Shown here in pieces: positions 9,762 to 18,312 of a DNA stretch of 64,000 nucleotides (positions are counted from its first letter, which is position 1; every line of letters starts with the position of its first letter). Below the pieces are notes generated by a model. The model had not been told where the DNA came from. It searched no databases and was given only the letters and a program-made list of their open reading frames with translations. The stretch is from Rubripirellula amarantea (GTDB lineage: Bacteria > Planctomycetota > Planctomycetia > Pirellulales > Pirellulaceae): positions 2,170,001 to 2,234,000 of the forward strand of contig NZ_SJPI01000001.1 of assembly GCF_007859865.1 (NCBI RefSeq). The letters are read 5' to 3'. The position numbers and the translations under genes are program-made.

Positions 9762-10919
9762 ATGTCTGCAAGTCAACGTGCCGCTCGGATCGGCAAACTG
9801 CACACGGCACTGAAGAAGCACTACAAGCCGCAGCCTACCGGCGCCACTCGGCCGCTCCTTGAGCACGTTCTTTATGCTTCACTACTTGAAGATGCACCCA
9901 GCGAGCTTGCTGATGAAGGCATGGCCAAGTGCGAGCAAGAGTTTTTTGATTGGAACGAAGTCCGAGTGACATCGGTGACCGAACTGACTCAGGTGCTTTC
10001 GCGCTTGCCCGACCCCGTTAAGGCTGCGACTCGTTTGAAGTCGAATCTGCAGGCCATCTTCGAAGAGTTCTACACCTTCGATCTCGACCACATGAAGAAA
10101 GAGAATCTTGGTCGCGCGGTTTCGAAGTTTGAAAAGATGCCCGGCATGACGCCGTTCGTGCTTAGCTACACGGTGCAACACGGACTCGGTGGGCATTCCG
10201 TTCCCATCGACTATTCCGCGATGGTGATCATGCTGGCTACCGAAATTGCATCACAACCCGAAGCTCATACCGGAAAGGTTCCCGGGATCGAACGGGCCAT
10301 TCCAAAGAACAAAGGCATTGAGTTTGCGGATCTGTTGCACCAGTGTGCCGTAGCTCTCAACAAGAGCACCAAAGACAAGACCGCACGCGCGGTTCTTGAT
10401 GCGGTTGATAAAGGTTCCAGCAAACGACTCGACGAGTGGTTGGTCAATAAGAAAGCCGCCAAGAAGCGAGTCGTTAAGCGAAAGGAACAAGAACGGGCCG
10501 AAGCGATCGAGGCCGCCAAGGTGGCGGAAGTTGAAGCTGAAGAAGTGGCTCGCAAAAAAGCAGAGAAGAAGGCTGCCAAGGAAGGTGTGAAGCCCTCGGA
10601 AAAGAAGGCTGGCACAACGAAGAAGACCGACGCAAAATCTGCGTCGGCCAAGCCCGCTTCGAAGACCGTTGCCGCTAAAGAAACGCCATCGAAAACCACC
10701 AAGGTGGCGTCGAAGAAGACTGCATCAACTTCGACTCCTGCGACCAAGAAAAAGGCTGCGGCGAGCAAGCCGGCTAGCAAGAAGGTTGCCAAAAAATCGG
10801 CCGCCTCAACACCCGCTAAGAAGACGTCCAAGAAGAAGTCCGCTACCAGCGAGACTGCGAAAAAGGCCCCCGCTAAGAAGGCTGACAATCGAAAGCTCAC
10901 TAAACGTAAACCTCGCTAG
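9762..10919 (+). CDS. HhH-GPD (endonuclease III fold) protein with histone-H1-like tail
   Basis: Residues 25-215 follow the helical layout of endonuclease III-type DNA glycosylases: LLEHVLYASLLEDAPSELAD corresponds to the first helices, and MPGMTPFVLSYTVQHGLGG followed by VPID (Asp150) corresponds to the helix-hairpin-helix plus catalytic Asp. The family Lys, normally within the LPGVGRKTA loop, is absent (GMTPFVL) and there is no C-terminal iron-sulfur Cys cluster. It therefore probably binds DNA or RNA without bifunctional lyase activity. Residues 228-385 are an extended Lys/Ala/Ser/Pro tail with many KK and AKK steps, like histone H1 or bacterial Hc1-type proteins. The gene lies between rbfA and yebC, where truB is common. 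The assignment of fold is inferred from pattern; the tail is directly visible. Confidence 0.65.
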   Translation: MSASQRAARIGKLHTALKKHYKPQPTGATRPLLEHVLYASLLEDAPSELADEGMAKCEQEFFDWNEVRVTSVTELTQVLSRLPDPVKAATRLKSNLQAIFEEFYTFDLDHMKKENLGRAVSKFEKMPGMTPFVLSYTVQHGLGGHSVPIDYSAMVIMLATEIASQPEAHTGKVPGIERAIPKNKGIEFADLLHQCAVALNKSTKDKTARAVLDAVDKGSSKRLDEWLVNKKAAKKRVVKRKEQERAEAIEAAKVAEVEAEEVARKKAEKKAAKEGVKPSEKKAGTTKKTDAKSASAKPASKTVAAKETPSKTTKVASKKTASTSTPATKKKAAASKPASKKVAKKSAASTPAKKTSKKKSATSETAKKAPAKKADNRKLTKRKPR

Positions 10920-10999
10920 GTAAACCTGTAAGTTTGGTTTTCGTTTCCCGTTACTAATCTTCACCGCTCAAACTAAATCAACTTCACCGCTGATTCATC

Positions 11000-11743
11000 A
11001 TGGCAGGACACTCAAAATGGGCGAACATTCAGCACCGAAAAGGTCGCGTGGATGCCGCTCGTGGCAAACTGTGGAGCAAGCTCAGTAAAGCAATCATCAT
11101 CGCTGCCAAAGACGGGGGCGGTGACCTAAGCGCGAACTTTCGGTTGCGGAAAGCAGTTGATGATGCCAAAGCGGTTTCGATGCCCAAGGACAACATCGAG
11201 CGGGCCATCAAACGTGGCACCGGAGAAATCGAAGGCGGTCGCCTCGAAACATTGATCTTTGAAGGGTACGGTCCCGGCGGCGTCGCGGTGATGTGCGAGA
11301 CACTGACCGATAATCGCAATCGCACTGGCCCCGAAATGAAGACGCTGTTTTCAAAGTTCGGCGGCGAAATTGGTAAGACGGGCTGCGTGTCCTACCTATT
11401 TGACCGCAAAGGCGTGTTTGTGTTCGCTCCCGGTACTGACGAAGAAACCGTCACAATGGTGGCGCTCGAAAATGGTGGCGAAGACGTCGAAGCGAGTGAG
11501 GACGGAAGCTTACAAGTCACCTGTGCTCCCGAAAGTTTCCGAGACCTCGAAGAGGCGTTTGATAAAGCGGAACTCAAGACTGAATCCGGTGAGGTGCTAC
11601 AGGTGGCTCAAACGACCGTGGATGTTGATGCGGAATCCGCAAAGCGAGTGCTCCGACTCCTCGAAGCGATCGACGAACACGACGACGTCCAAAACGTCAG
11701 CACCAACCTCAACATCACCGACGAAATGATGTCGGAAGATTAG
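11000..11743 (+). CDS. YebC/PmpR family regulatory protein
   Basis: The 247-residue product has the full signature of the YebC/TACO1 family: MAGHSKWANIQHRKGRVDAA at the start, the helical first domain, FEGYGPGGVAVMCETLTDNRNRT, and the closing acidic domain. Family members act as DNA-binding regulators or, in more recent work, as ribosome-associated factors easing proline-rich translation. Length and the ATG start are normal. It is the last gene of the nusA-infB cluster, 80 bases after the H1-tailed protein, and no ruvC gene is next to it as in many bacteria. A translational role would fit its neighbours, but that is inference from context. Confidence 0.93.
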   Translation: MAGHSKWANIQHRKGRVDAARGKLWSKLSKAIIIAAKDGGGDLSANFRLRKAVDDAKAVSMPKDNIERAIKRGTGEIEGGRLETLIFEGYGPGGVAVMCETLTDNRNRTGPEMKTLFSKFGGEIGKTGCVSYLFDRKGVFVFAPGTDEETVTMVALENGGEDVEASEDGSLQVTCAPESFRDLEEAFDKAELKTESGEVLQVAQTTVDVDAESAKRVLRLLEAIDEHDDVQNVSTNLNITDEMMSED

Positions 11744-11844
11744 TCGCGACGCAAACGTCGATGGACGTTTTGCTCAGTGCCCGCGGATTCCTGATCAACT
11801 GACTTGATCGTCGAGGACTTGCCGTGATCGTACCCTAGGGAATC

Positions 11845-12228
11845 ATGCGAACGGCCATTCATTTTAGCGACCAAGAAATGCAAACAGCGAGAAAGCTGCG
11901 TGCGGCCGGTTTGCCTTGGGTGCCGATGCCAGGTCAATTTGTGTTAGATGAGCATCGCGTGGTCGAGCGGGAATCGCCCTTTCAAGACGGGGTCTTTTTT
12001 GTACTCAATTACGAGTACTTCATGAAGATCGCAGGTGGGGAAGAACGGTTTCGCCAAATCATGTTGTGGCTACCTATGTGGGAAGATTGCCGTGCGTCGC
12101 TTCGAGCCTTGGGCGTAGGCGATCACGAAGTCGCCGATCGACTGAAGCAGTGCAACGGGTTTGTCGACGGTCTCGAACGCAGTCATTTGTACGAGTTGCT
12201 GCTTGAGAGATTGGAACGTTCGCCGTGA
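11845..12228 (+). CDS. Conserved-looking small protein of unknown function
   Basis: The 127-residue product is soluble, with no signal peptide or membrane segment. It has a Trp/Pro-rich patch (GLPWVPMPGQFVLDE), an aromatic stretch FFVLNYEYFMKIAGGEERF, and a helical C-terminus. I do not recognise the family. Its stop overlaps the next start in a GTGA arrangement at 12225-12228, so it is translationally coupled to the DUF2256-like gene and very likely co-transcribed with it and the dehydrogenase. The tight coupling is the best evidence that it is real. Confidence 0.65.
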   Translation: MRTAIHFSDQEMQTARKLRAAGLPWVPMPGQFVLDEHRVVERESPFQDGVFFVLNYEYFMKIAGGEERFRQIMLWLPMWEDCRASLRALGVGDHEVADRLKQCNGFVDGLERSHLYELLLERLERSP

Positions 12229-12401
12229 CCAAACAACGCAATCGTGACAGCAAGCCATGCATGTGCTGCGGGCGACCATTTGCATGGCGGAGAAAGTGGT
12301 CGCGTTGCTGGCACGAAGTCAAGTTTTGCAGCGAACGTTGTCGTCGCGAATTCACGTCAAAGAAATCAAATGAAGTCCAACAAGAAAAGTCGCAGTCATG
12401 A
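12225..12401 (+). CDS. DUF2256-like small zinc-finger protein
   Basis: This 58-residue gene is easy to miss. It opens with GTG at 12225, overlapping the upstream stop by four bases, and its TGA at 12399-12401 overlaps the next ATG at 12398. The translation contains CMCCGRPFAWRRKWSRCW followed by VKFCSERCRREF, matching the DUF2256 layout of two Cys pairs around a WRKKW core. Four to six Cys (CxxC-like and CxxxC pairs) suggest a zinc ribbon. Function is unknown; DUF2256 genes are often found beside photolyase or SDR genes in other bacteria (general recollection, not checked). Here an SDR follows directly. Confidence 0.85.
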   Translation: MTKQRNRDSKPCMCCGRPFAWRRKWSRCWHEVKFCSERCRREFTSKKSNEVQQEKSQS

Positions 12402-13099
12402 ATCAAGCCAATTACGTCGTTGTGGGTGGAAGCCGAGGAATCGGGTTGGGAATCGTCAAACGATTGGTCGTTCGCGGTGCGAGTGTTACTGTGCTCTCGC
12501 GTACTTCCGATGAATTGAACTTCGACGGTGTAAGGCATGTTCCGTTCGACGTGTTGAATGATGGCGTTCCCCAAGACGCGATGCCAGCAACCATTGATGG
12601 ATTGGCGTATTGTCCAGGTTCGATCAACCTGGGGCCTCTGCGTGGCGTAAAAGCTGACGTAATGCTGGCCGACTATCAGCTCAACGTGATTGGAGCGGTT
12701 AAGTGTGTACAGGCGGCTATGGCTGGCATGAAAGCGGCTCAGCGTTCCTCGGTCGTGATGTTTAGCACGGTTGCCGTTCAACAAGGTTTGCCAATGCATT
12801 CGGTCGTGGCAGCGAGCAAAGGAGCCCTTGAGGGGCTCACTCGCACTTGGGCTGCCGAATTGGCTCCGCACTCGCGGGTGAACTGTATCGCGCCTTCATT
12901 GACCGACACACCGCTTGCCGAACGGTTGTTGTCGAGTGATGAAAAACGGGAAGCGATGGGCAAACGCCATCCTTTGGGACGAGTGGGTACCATTGACGAT
13001 ATTGCGGCAATGGCCGAGTTTCTGTTGACCGACGCTTCGTCATGGGTAACCGGACAAGTTTTCGGCGTCGACGGAGGAATGTCGTCGCTCAGAGCGTAG
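12398..13099 (+). CDS. Short-chain dehydrogenase-like protein lacking the catalytic Tyr
   Basis: The 233-residue product has the classical SDR layout: a dinucleotide-binding GGSRGIG at 10-16, a MFSTV strand carrying the Ser/Thr position (123-124), Lys141 of the active site, and the C-terminal GQVFGVDGGMS motif. The residue four before Lys141 should be Tyr but is Val137 (SVVAASKG at 135-142). Tyr is the general acid/base in SDR catalysis, so normal hydride chemistry is doubtful unless another residue substitutes. The first Gly motif also starts with Gly instead of Thr. It is the last gene of a coupled trio with ATGA overlap. Its substrate cannot be inferred; a binding or regulatory NAD(P) role is possible. 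Confidence 0.85.
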   Translation: MNQANYVVVGGSRGIGLGIVKRLVVRGASVTVLSRTSDELNFDGVRHVPFDVLNDGVPQDAMPATIDGLAYCPGSINLGPLRGVKADVMLADYQLNVIGAVKCVQAAMAGMKAAQRSSVVMFSTVAVQQGLPMHSVVAASKGALEGLTRTWAAELAPHSRVNCIAPSLTDTPLAERLLSSDEKREAMGKRHPLGRVGTIDDIAAMAEFLLTDASSWVTGQVFGVDGGMSSLRA

Positions 13100-13153
13100 T
13101 GTGATTTGGTCAGGCTGTTACCTAGGCCAGCTTTGTGTTAACACTTCGCGATT

Positions 13154-15373
13154 ATGGTACATCAAGAGCGACACATCGGATTGGCAAGGGCGACCGGAAT
13201 CGGCGTCGGTGCTATCGTCGGAGGTGGCATTCTAGCATTAGCGGGTGCCGCGTTCGCTGCGACGGGACCATCAGCGATTCTGGCGTTTGCGATCAACGGC
13301 GTTATCGCGTTCTTGACGGCGTTAAGCTTTGCAGAGATGGCGTCGAGGTTTCCCGAATCAGGCGGAACCTACACGTTCGCTCGAAAAGTATTATCCGTCG
13401 AATCAGCGTTTACCGTGGGCTGGGTGGTTTGGTTCGCATCGATTGTGGCCGCGGTTCTATACGCACTCGGTTTTGCCAGTTTCGCAATTTTGTTGGCGTC
13501 GGAAGTCACGACAACAGCGGGTTGGCAGGCACCTTGGATCACTGAAAACCCCAACCTTCCGTCGTTGATCGCGATTGGTACAACGCTGGTCTTGGCCGTC
13601 TTATTGATGGTGAAAACGGGCGGCGGCGGCGACTTCGCAAATATCGCCAAGTTGACGGTCTTCGGGATCTTAATTGTCGGTGGATTTTGGGTGCTGGCTC
13701 GGCAAGATCCTGCACAAACAACAAAGTCATTGAAACCTTTCTTTGCCGGTGGGGCGGGCGGTCTGCTGCAGGCGATGGGGTACAGCTTCATTGCGTTGCA
13801 AGGATTTGATCTGATTGCAGCGGTCGGCGGCGAGGTCAAGAACCCTCAAAAGAATATTCCTCGAGCGATGATGGTATCTCTGCTGATCGCGCTCTTGATT
13901 TACTTGCCCTTGCTGTTTGTGATTGCCACGGTGGGAACTGATGGAATTCAAAGCGTAACGGAACTGGCCAACGACAATCCAGAGACCATCGTTGCCTTTG
14001 CGGCCAAAAACTACTTGGGCACCTCGGGCTATTGGTTGGTGCTGATCGCTGCCGTACTTTCGATGTTCACCGCACTGCAAGCGAACCTGTTTGCGGCGTC
14101 TCGTATTGGCCTGGCCATGGCGCGCGACCGCACATTGCCTCAGCCAATGGCGAGTGTGAATCCGCAACTAGGAACTCCCATCGTTTCAGTCCTAGTTACT
14201 GCGGTGTTGACATGTGGATTGGTAGTGACGTTGCCCGATGTCGCCTCTGCCGGTGCGGCGTCTAGTTTGATCTTCTTGATCACCTTTGCGATAGCACATT
14301 GGTTAGCAATTTTGGTTCGTCAGCGAAGTCCCGAGGAAGCTCCGCCGTTTCGTGTGCCGCTATTTCCGATGATGCCAATTCTTGGTGGCGTTGCATGTAT
14401 CGGACTCGCCATATTTCAAGGCATCGCGGTTCCTGCGGCCGGATCTATTGCAATGCTGTGGCTCGGTTTCGGCGGTTTGCTTTTCTTGACAATGTTCGCC
14501 CGCAGTGCTCGCTTGAAAGACGTGTCCAGCATAGCGGCCAACCCAGAGCTAGTGCGTCTGCGAGGCAACACACCATTGGTGCTTGTTCCAATTGCCAACC
14601 CAAGCAATGCCGAAGCCATGATCGCACTTGCCGAAATACTTGTGCCACAGGGTTTTGGCCGCGTGCTATTGCAAACGATTGTCGTTGCACCTCAAGACTG
14701 GATGCCGCTCGAAGACACCGAACCGATGGATCGATCGGAAAGGGTCATTCGACAGTTAGTCGAGACCTCAACGATGTTGGGAATTCGAGCGGAAACTTTG
14801 ACGACCGTTTCCCACGAACCGATGGAAGAGATTGCTCGCGTTGCTCGATTGCATCGTTGCGAATCGGTGCTGCTAGGACTCAGCGAGATCACCGAAGATG
14901 CGACGGATTCGCCAATAGAAGGACTCTTGGGACGATTGGAAGCTGACGTCGTCGTATTGCGAGCGCCTCCGCATTGGCACTTGGTCCAGGAACAACGGAT
15001 CTTGATTCCGGTCGCTGGTCGCGGGATCAACAACCACCTGCTGGTTCGATTGTTGGGGAGTCTGCAGCGTCGACAAAAGTGTGAGGTGACTTTTTTCCGT
15101 GTGATCCCCGAGGACGCATCGGACGCGGAAGCCAAGCGAGCCAAACGCGAATTGCTGAACCTCGCGAGTCTCAATTTCAGCGGAGCTTGTCAGTGCGAGG
15201 TCGTGCGGAACGATGACCCGATCACGGCCGTCGTGGAAGCCTCACGATTTGCTGGATTGATTGTCTTAGGCGTGCAACGTATCGGGCCCAAGAAGAAGCT
15301 CTTCGGTCGCTTTACCCGAAGTGTCGCTAGGCAGACCGATTGTCCACTAGTCGTGATCAGCCGACGCGGTTGA
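13154..15373 (+). CDS. APC-family permease fused to universal-stress domains
   Basis: Residues 1-455 form a 12-segment amino-acid/polyamine transporter of the APC superfamily, beginning with TGIGVGAIVGGGILALAG, the Gly-rich broken first helix that binds substrate. Residues about 475-615 and 616-739 are two tandem universal stress protein-like domains in the cytosol: one starts LVLVPIANPSNAEAMIALAE, the second RILIPVAGRGINNHLLVRLL and ends CPLVVISRR. USP domains often bind ATP and may gate transport. The substrate is not evident. ATG at 13154 is used. The gene is separated by 54 bases from the SDR and by 94 from recQ. Permease-USP fusions are known in bacteria and archaea, so the arrangement is not unique. 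Confidence 0.9.
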   Translation: MVHQERHIGLARATGIGVGAIVGGGILALAGAAFAATGPSAILAFAINGVIAFLTALSFAEMASRFPESGGTYTFARKVLSVESAFTVGWVVWFASIVAAVLYALGFASFAILLASEVTTTAGWQAPWITENPNLPSLIAIGTTLVLAVLLMVKTGGGGDFANIAKLTVFGILIVGGFWVLARQDPAQTTKSLKPFFAGGAGGLLQAMGYSFIALQGFDLIAAVGGEVKNPQKNIPRAMMVSLLIALLIYLPLLFVIATVGTDGIQSVTELANDNPETIVAFAAKNYLGTSGYWLVLIAAVLSMFTALQANLFAASRIGLAMARDRTLPQPMASVNPQLGTPIVSVLVTAVLTCGLVVTLPDVASAGAASSLIFLITFAIAHWLAILVRQRSPEEAPPFRVPLFPMMPILGGVACIGLAIFQGIAVPAAGSIAMLWLGFGGLLFLTMFARSARLKDVSSIAANPELVRLRGNTPLVLVPIANPSNAEAMIALAEILVPQGFGRVLLQTIVVAPQDWMPLEDTEPMDRSERVIRQLVETSTMLGIRAETLTTVSHEPMEEIARVARLHRCESVLLGLSEITEDATDSPIEGLLGRLEADVVVLRAPPHWHLVQEQRILIPVAGRGINNHLLVRLLGSLQRRQKCEVTFFRVIPEDASDAEAKRAKRELLNLASLNFSGACQCEVVRNDDPITAVVEASRFAGLIVLGVQRIGPKKKLFGRFTRSVARQTDCPLVVISRRG

Positions 15374-15467
15374 TAAAAGCTTTCACAATTTTCTTGACAC
15401 GACTGTAAACAAGCGTACACTTCCCGCCGGTTCTGGTTCAAGCGACCTGAGAAGAGGGATTTGAAAG

Positions 15468-17489
15468 ATGAGCGTTACCGTGACCCAGCCTAAGAAGAGC
15501 CACCCCACGATGGGCGATGCCAAGGAAGTACTAAAGCAGAAGTTTGGTTTGCCCGAATTTCGCGATGGGCAACTCGCGGTGATCGAACGATTGCTTTCCG
15601 GCAAGAATGTCGCGGCCGTCTTTCCGACCGGCGGTGGCAAGAGTCTGTGCTACCAATTGCCAAGCCAAATGCTACAGGGCACTACGGTAGTGGTATCGCC
15701 GCTGATCGCCCTGATGAAAGACCAATGCGACGCACTCGCCACGCGAGGCATTGCGGCGGCAAGACTTGATTCGTCTCTTTCCCCCCAAGAATTTCGCGAT
15801 GCAATGAAAGGAATTCGCGAGGGCTCGATCAAGTTGGTTTACGTGTCGCCCGAGCGTTTCTTCAATGAACGGTTCTTAACGACCGTTGAATCTCTACACG
15901 TATCACTTTTCGCGATCGACGAGGCGCACTGCATCAGCCAATGGGGGCACAACTTTCGTCCCGATTATCTCAAGCTTGCAGAACTTGCGAAAGAACTTTC
16001 CGCTGAGCGAGTGCTGGCACTTACCGCGACAGCCACGCCGGAAGTGCTTGCCGACATTCGTGACGCCTTCCAGATCGAAGCCGGGGATGCGATTCGCACA
16101 AAGTTCTATCGCGATAATTTGGCGATCCGTAGCACGATTGTCGATGAAGCGACGCACTACCAAACGCTTGTTGAGCGAATTAAAGAACGTCCTCGCGGTT
16201 CCACTTTAGTTTACGTCACGCTGCAGAAAACAGCCGAAGAGATCGCTGAACGGTTGACTCTCGACGGTTTTGCCGCCAACGCGTATCACGCGGGACTTGA
16301 CAATGAGGTACGGACGCAGATTCAGCAAGACTTTATTGGTTCGGATGGCCAAGTGGTGGTCGCCACCATTGCGTTTGGGATGGGAATCGACAAGTCAAAC
16401 ATTCGTTACGTGTATCACTACAACGCTCCCAAGTCCCTTGAATCCTATGCTCAGGAGATTGGACGTGCTGGACGTGATGGCGATGCGGCAATCTGCGAGT
16501 TGTTGCTGCATCCAAAAGATCGAATCGTGCTGGAAAACTTCACCTACGGCGACACGCCATCGCGACACAGTGTCCGGCGGTTCATCGAGTTTTTGGCGGG
16601 GCAAGCGGATTCATTTCATGTTTCGCATTACAGGCTAGCCAGCGAAACCGATATCCGAATTTTGGTCGCACGCACGCTGATCACGTACCTCGAACTAGAT
16701 GGATACATCAAGGCGACGTCTCCACGCTACGACAGCTACAAGATAAAGCCTTTGGTCAGTTCCAAAGTAATCCTGAATCATTTCCAAGGGGAACCTCGCG
16801 AGTTTGCTGCGGGAGTTCTGTCATGCTTGACCAAGGGCCGAACTTGGTTCTCGCTTAATACAGTCTTAGCCGCCAAAAAGTTAGGCTGTGATCGCGGGCG
16901 AGTGGTGAAGGCGGTTGAATACATGAGCGAGAATGGTTGGCTGGAAATCAATGTTTCCGATCTTGTTCACGGCTATCGTTGGATCAGACGCCCCAGCACG
17001 AAGTCAAGCACGAAGTCAAGCACGAAGTCGAGTACGAAGCCGAGTGACGATACAAGCGATGCCAAGACATTGGCGGATCAGCTTCACCAGCGGTTGGCCA
17101 GCCGTGAAGGCTCGGAAGTGTCACGTCTAGACGGCATTTTCGATCTCGCCAAGGCTGATGCATGCCAAGCAGGCCTGTTGTCATTTCACTTTGGCGAGAC
17201 GCTTGAAAAGCCGTGCGGGCAATGCTCGTCGTGCCTGGGCGAAGGCCCCTTCGAGATCCCTGCAATCAAGTCTCGTTCAATTGGCACCTCAGCGTTGGGG
17301 GTGATCACCGGGCTTGCCAAGGAATTTCCTGACCTGCTCAGCACGTCTCGCGACCGAGCTCGCTTTCTGTGTGGTCTCTCTTCGCCCGCCATGATCAAGG
17401 CAAAACTGACGCGTCACGCCAGCTACGGCGTCTGCAACGAAGTCCCGTTTTCAGATGTCATGGCTCAGGTAGGCGGGCTAGACGAGTGA
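15468..17489 (+). CDS. recQ: RecQ-family ATP-dependent DNA helicase, atypical C-terminus
   Basis: RecQ unwinds DNA 3'-5' in recombination and fork repair. The 673-residue product has all helicase motifs: TGGGKSL (54-60), DEAH (151-154), and the motif VI region QEIGRAGRDG. In E. coli RecQ the zinc Cys lie directly after the helicase lobes. Here a winged-helix-like block and a four-fold STKS linker (510-525) come first, and the zinc motif follows with Cys566, 583, 586 and 589. The spacing 17-3-3 equals that of E. coli Cys380/397/400/403. A final helical segment (ARFLCGLSSPAMIKAKLTRH) takes the place of an HRDC domain. ATG at 15468 is preceded by GAGAAGAGGG. The domain reordering is visible; its consequence is not known. 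Confidence 0.92.
   Translation: MSVTVTQPKKSHPTMGDAKEVLKQKFGLPEFRDGQLAVIERLLSGKNVAAVFPTGGGKSLCYQLPSQMLQGTTVVVSPLIALMKDQCDALATRGIAAARLDSSLSPQEFRDAMKGIREGSIKLVYVSPERFFNERFLTTVESLHVSLFAIDEAHCISQWGHNFRPDYLKLAELAKELSAERVLALTATATPEVLADIRDAFQIEAGDAIRTKFYRDNLAIRSTIVDEATHYQTLVERIKERPRGSTLVYVTLQKTAEEIAERLTLDGFAANAYHAGLDNEVRTQIQQDFIGSDGQVVVATIAFGMGIDKSNIRYVYHYNAPKSLESYAQEIGRAGRDGDAAICELLLHPKDRIVLENFTYGDTPSRHSVRRFIEFLAGQADSFHVSHYRLASETDIRILVARTLITYLELDGYIKATSPRYDSYKIKPLVSSKVILNHFQGEPREFAAGVLSCLTKGRTWFSLNTVLAAKKLGCDRGRVVKAVEYMSENGWLEINVSDLVHGYRWIRRPSTKSSTKSSTKSSTKPSDDTSDAKTLADQLHQRLASREGSEVSRLDGIFDLAKADACQAGLLSFHFGETLEKPCGQCSSCLGEGPFEIPAIKSRSIGTSALGVITGLAKEFPDLLSTSRDRARFLCGLSSPAMIKAKLTRHASYGVCNEVPFSDVMAQVGGLDE
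16995..17042 (+). repeat. 12-bp tandem repeat inside recQ
   Basis: Four 12-base units (consensus AGCACGAAGTCA) run at 16995-17006, 17007-17018, 17019-17030 and 17031-17042, the last two slightly diverged. They encode STKS, STKS, STKS and STKP in frame, forming a flexible linker between the winged-helix-like block and the zinc module. The first two copies are identical at the DNA level, pointing to recent slippage. Confidence 0.9.
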
Positions 17490-17540
17490 TTGACCAGAGT
17501 GGTTCCTTAAAACCGCTCAGAATCTGACGGCACAAGCCAC

Positions 17541-17568
17541 TTGACGCATCCGAAATCGACCTGATACG
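17541..17568 (+). promoter_or_regulatory. Possible promoter of tRNA-Ala
   Basis: TTGACG at 17541-17546 matches a sigma-70 -35 box; GATACG at 17563-17568 is a moderate -10 at 16-base spacing. Transcription would start about 40 bases before the tRNA. Matches are partial, so this is tentative. Confidence 0.35.
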
Positions 17569-17615
17569 CTTCCCCTTCACACGCGGCATCCCAAATTCCG
17601 CCAGTGGCCCATTTC

Positions 17616-17688
<73 letters not shown>

Positions 17689-17696
17689 TTTCAGAA

Positions 17697-17728
17697 AAGC
17701 CGTCTGCGATTTCGCAGGCGGCTTTTTT
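17697..17728 (+). terminator. Rho-independent terminator of tRNA-Ala
   Basis: A stem of about 13 base pairs (AAGCCGTCTGCGA with TCGCAGGCGGCTT, one mismatch or wobble) is followed by a run of six T. It begins nine bases after the tRNA end and clearly serves it. Confidence 0.9.
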
Positions 17729-18312
17729 CGTGATTTTCACCGTGCATTGCTGACCTCGAATGGTCTGTTAGGGTTTCTTCGGTAGCTAAGGGCTCGGTCC
17801 GCAGCGATAGGAAAGGTTGCGGCAAGGTTGCCAGATCGCGAAGAATTGCAGGCCCTCTATCAGGCTCTTCGATTGGGGCTTTTAACAATCACTCGGTGCT
17901 TAAGCATCGATAAGTTGGACGGCAGGCGACTCACCACAATATTCAAGGCACTCAAGATATCATTGAGCGACTGCGTAGTTTCGTTAATTCAAACTTGACG
18001 CGCTGAAGAAGTTCAACGTGTACGATTCGATTGGGCAAGGTGCTAGCCTCCGCTTCCTGCTGTCGTCGGTTTAACATCGGTCGAGTTGCCGCGATTAGCT
18101 CCGGCGTTCGCTCGGCTGAGCACACAGGTGCATCTCAACCAATGCTACGAGTACTTTCGTCAGTATCCATTGTGTGCCTACTGGCCAGAAATGTGCGTAC
18201 TTGTGATGCATCGCGTTACCCATACCATTTCATCAGTCGGGAAGATACGTAGTGTTTTGACAGAAGGTGAATTGATGTCCGCTGCGATCGAAAATACGAA
18301 CGAGGACATCAA
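17729..18312. other. Intergenic region, nothing identified
   Basis: These 584 bases between the tRNA terminator and the MRJP-like gene contain only short open frames (for example 18031-18252 and 18086-18316 plus) without recognisable domains. I see no RNA fold or repeat that I would defend. The promoter of the downstream gene is presumably near 18200-18290. Confidence 0.4.

Noticed and set aside
14299-14946. 215-residue plus-strand frame
   Set aside because: It lies in another frame of the permease-USP gene and has Arg/Ser/Cys-rich shadow composition.
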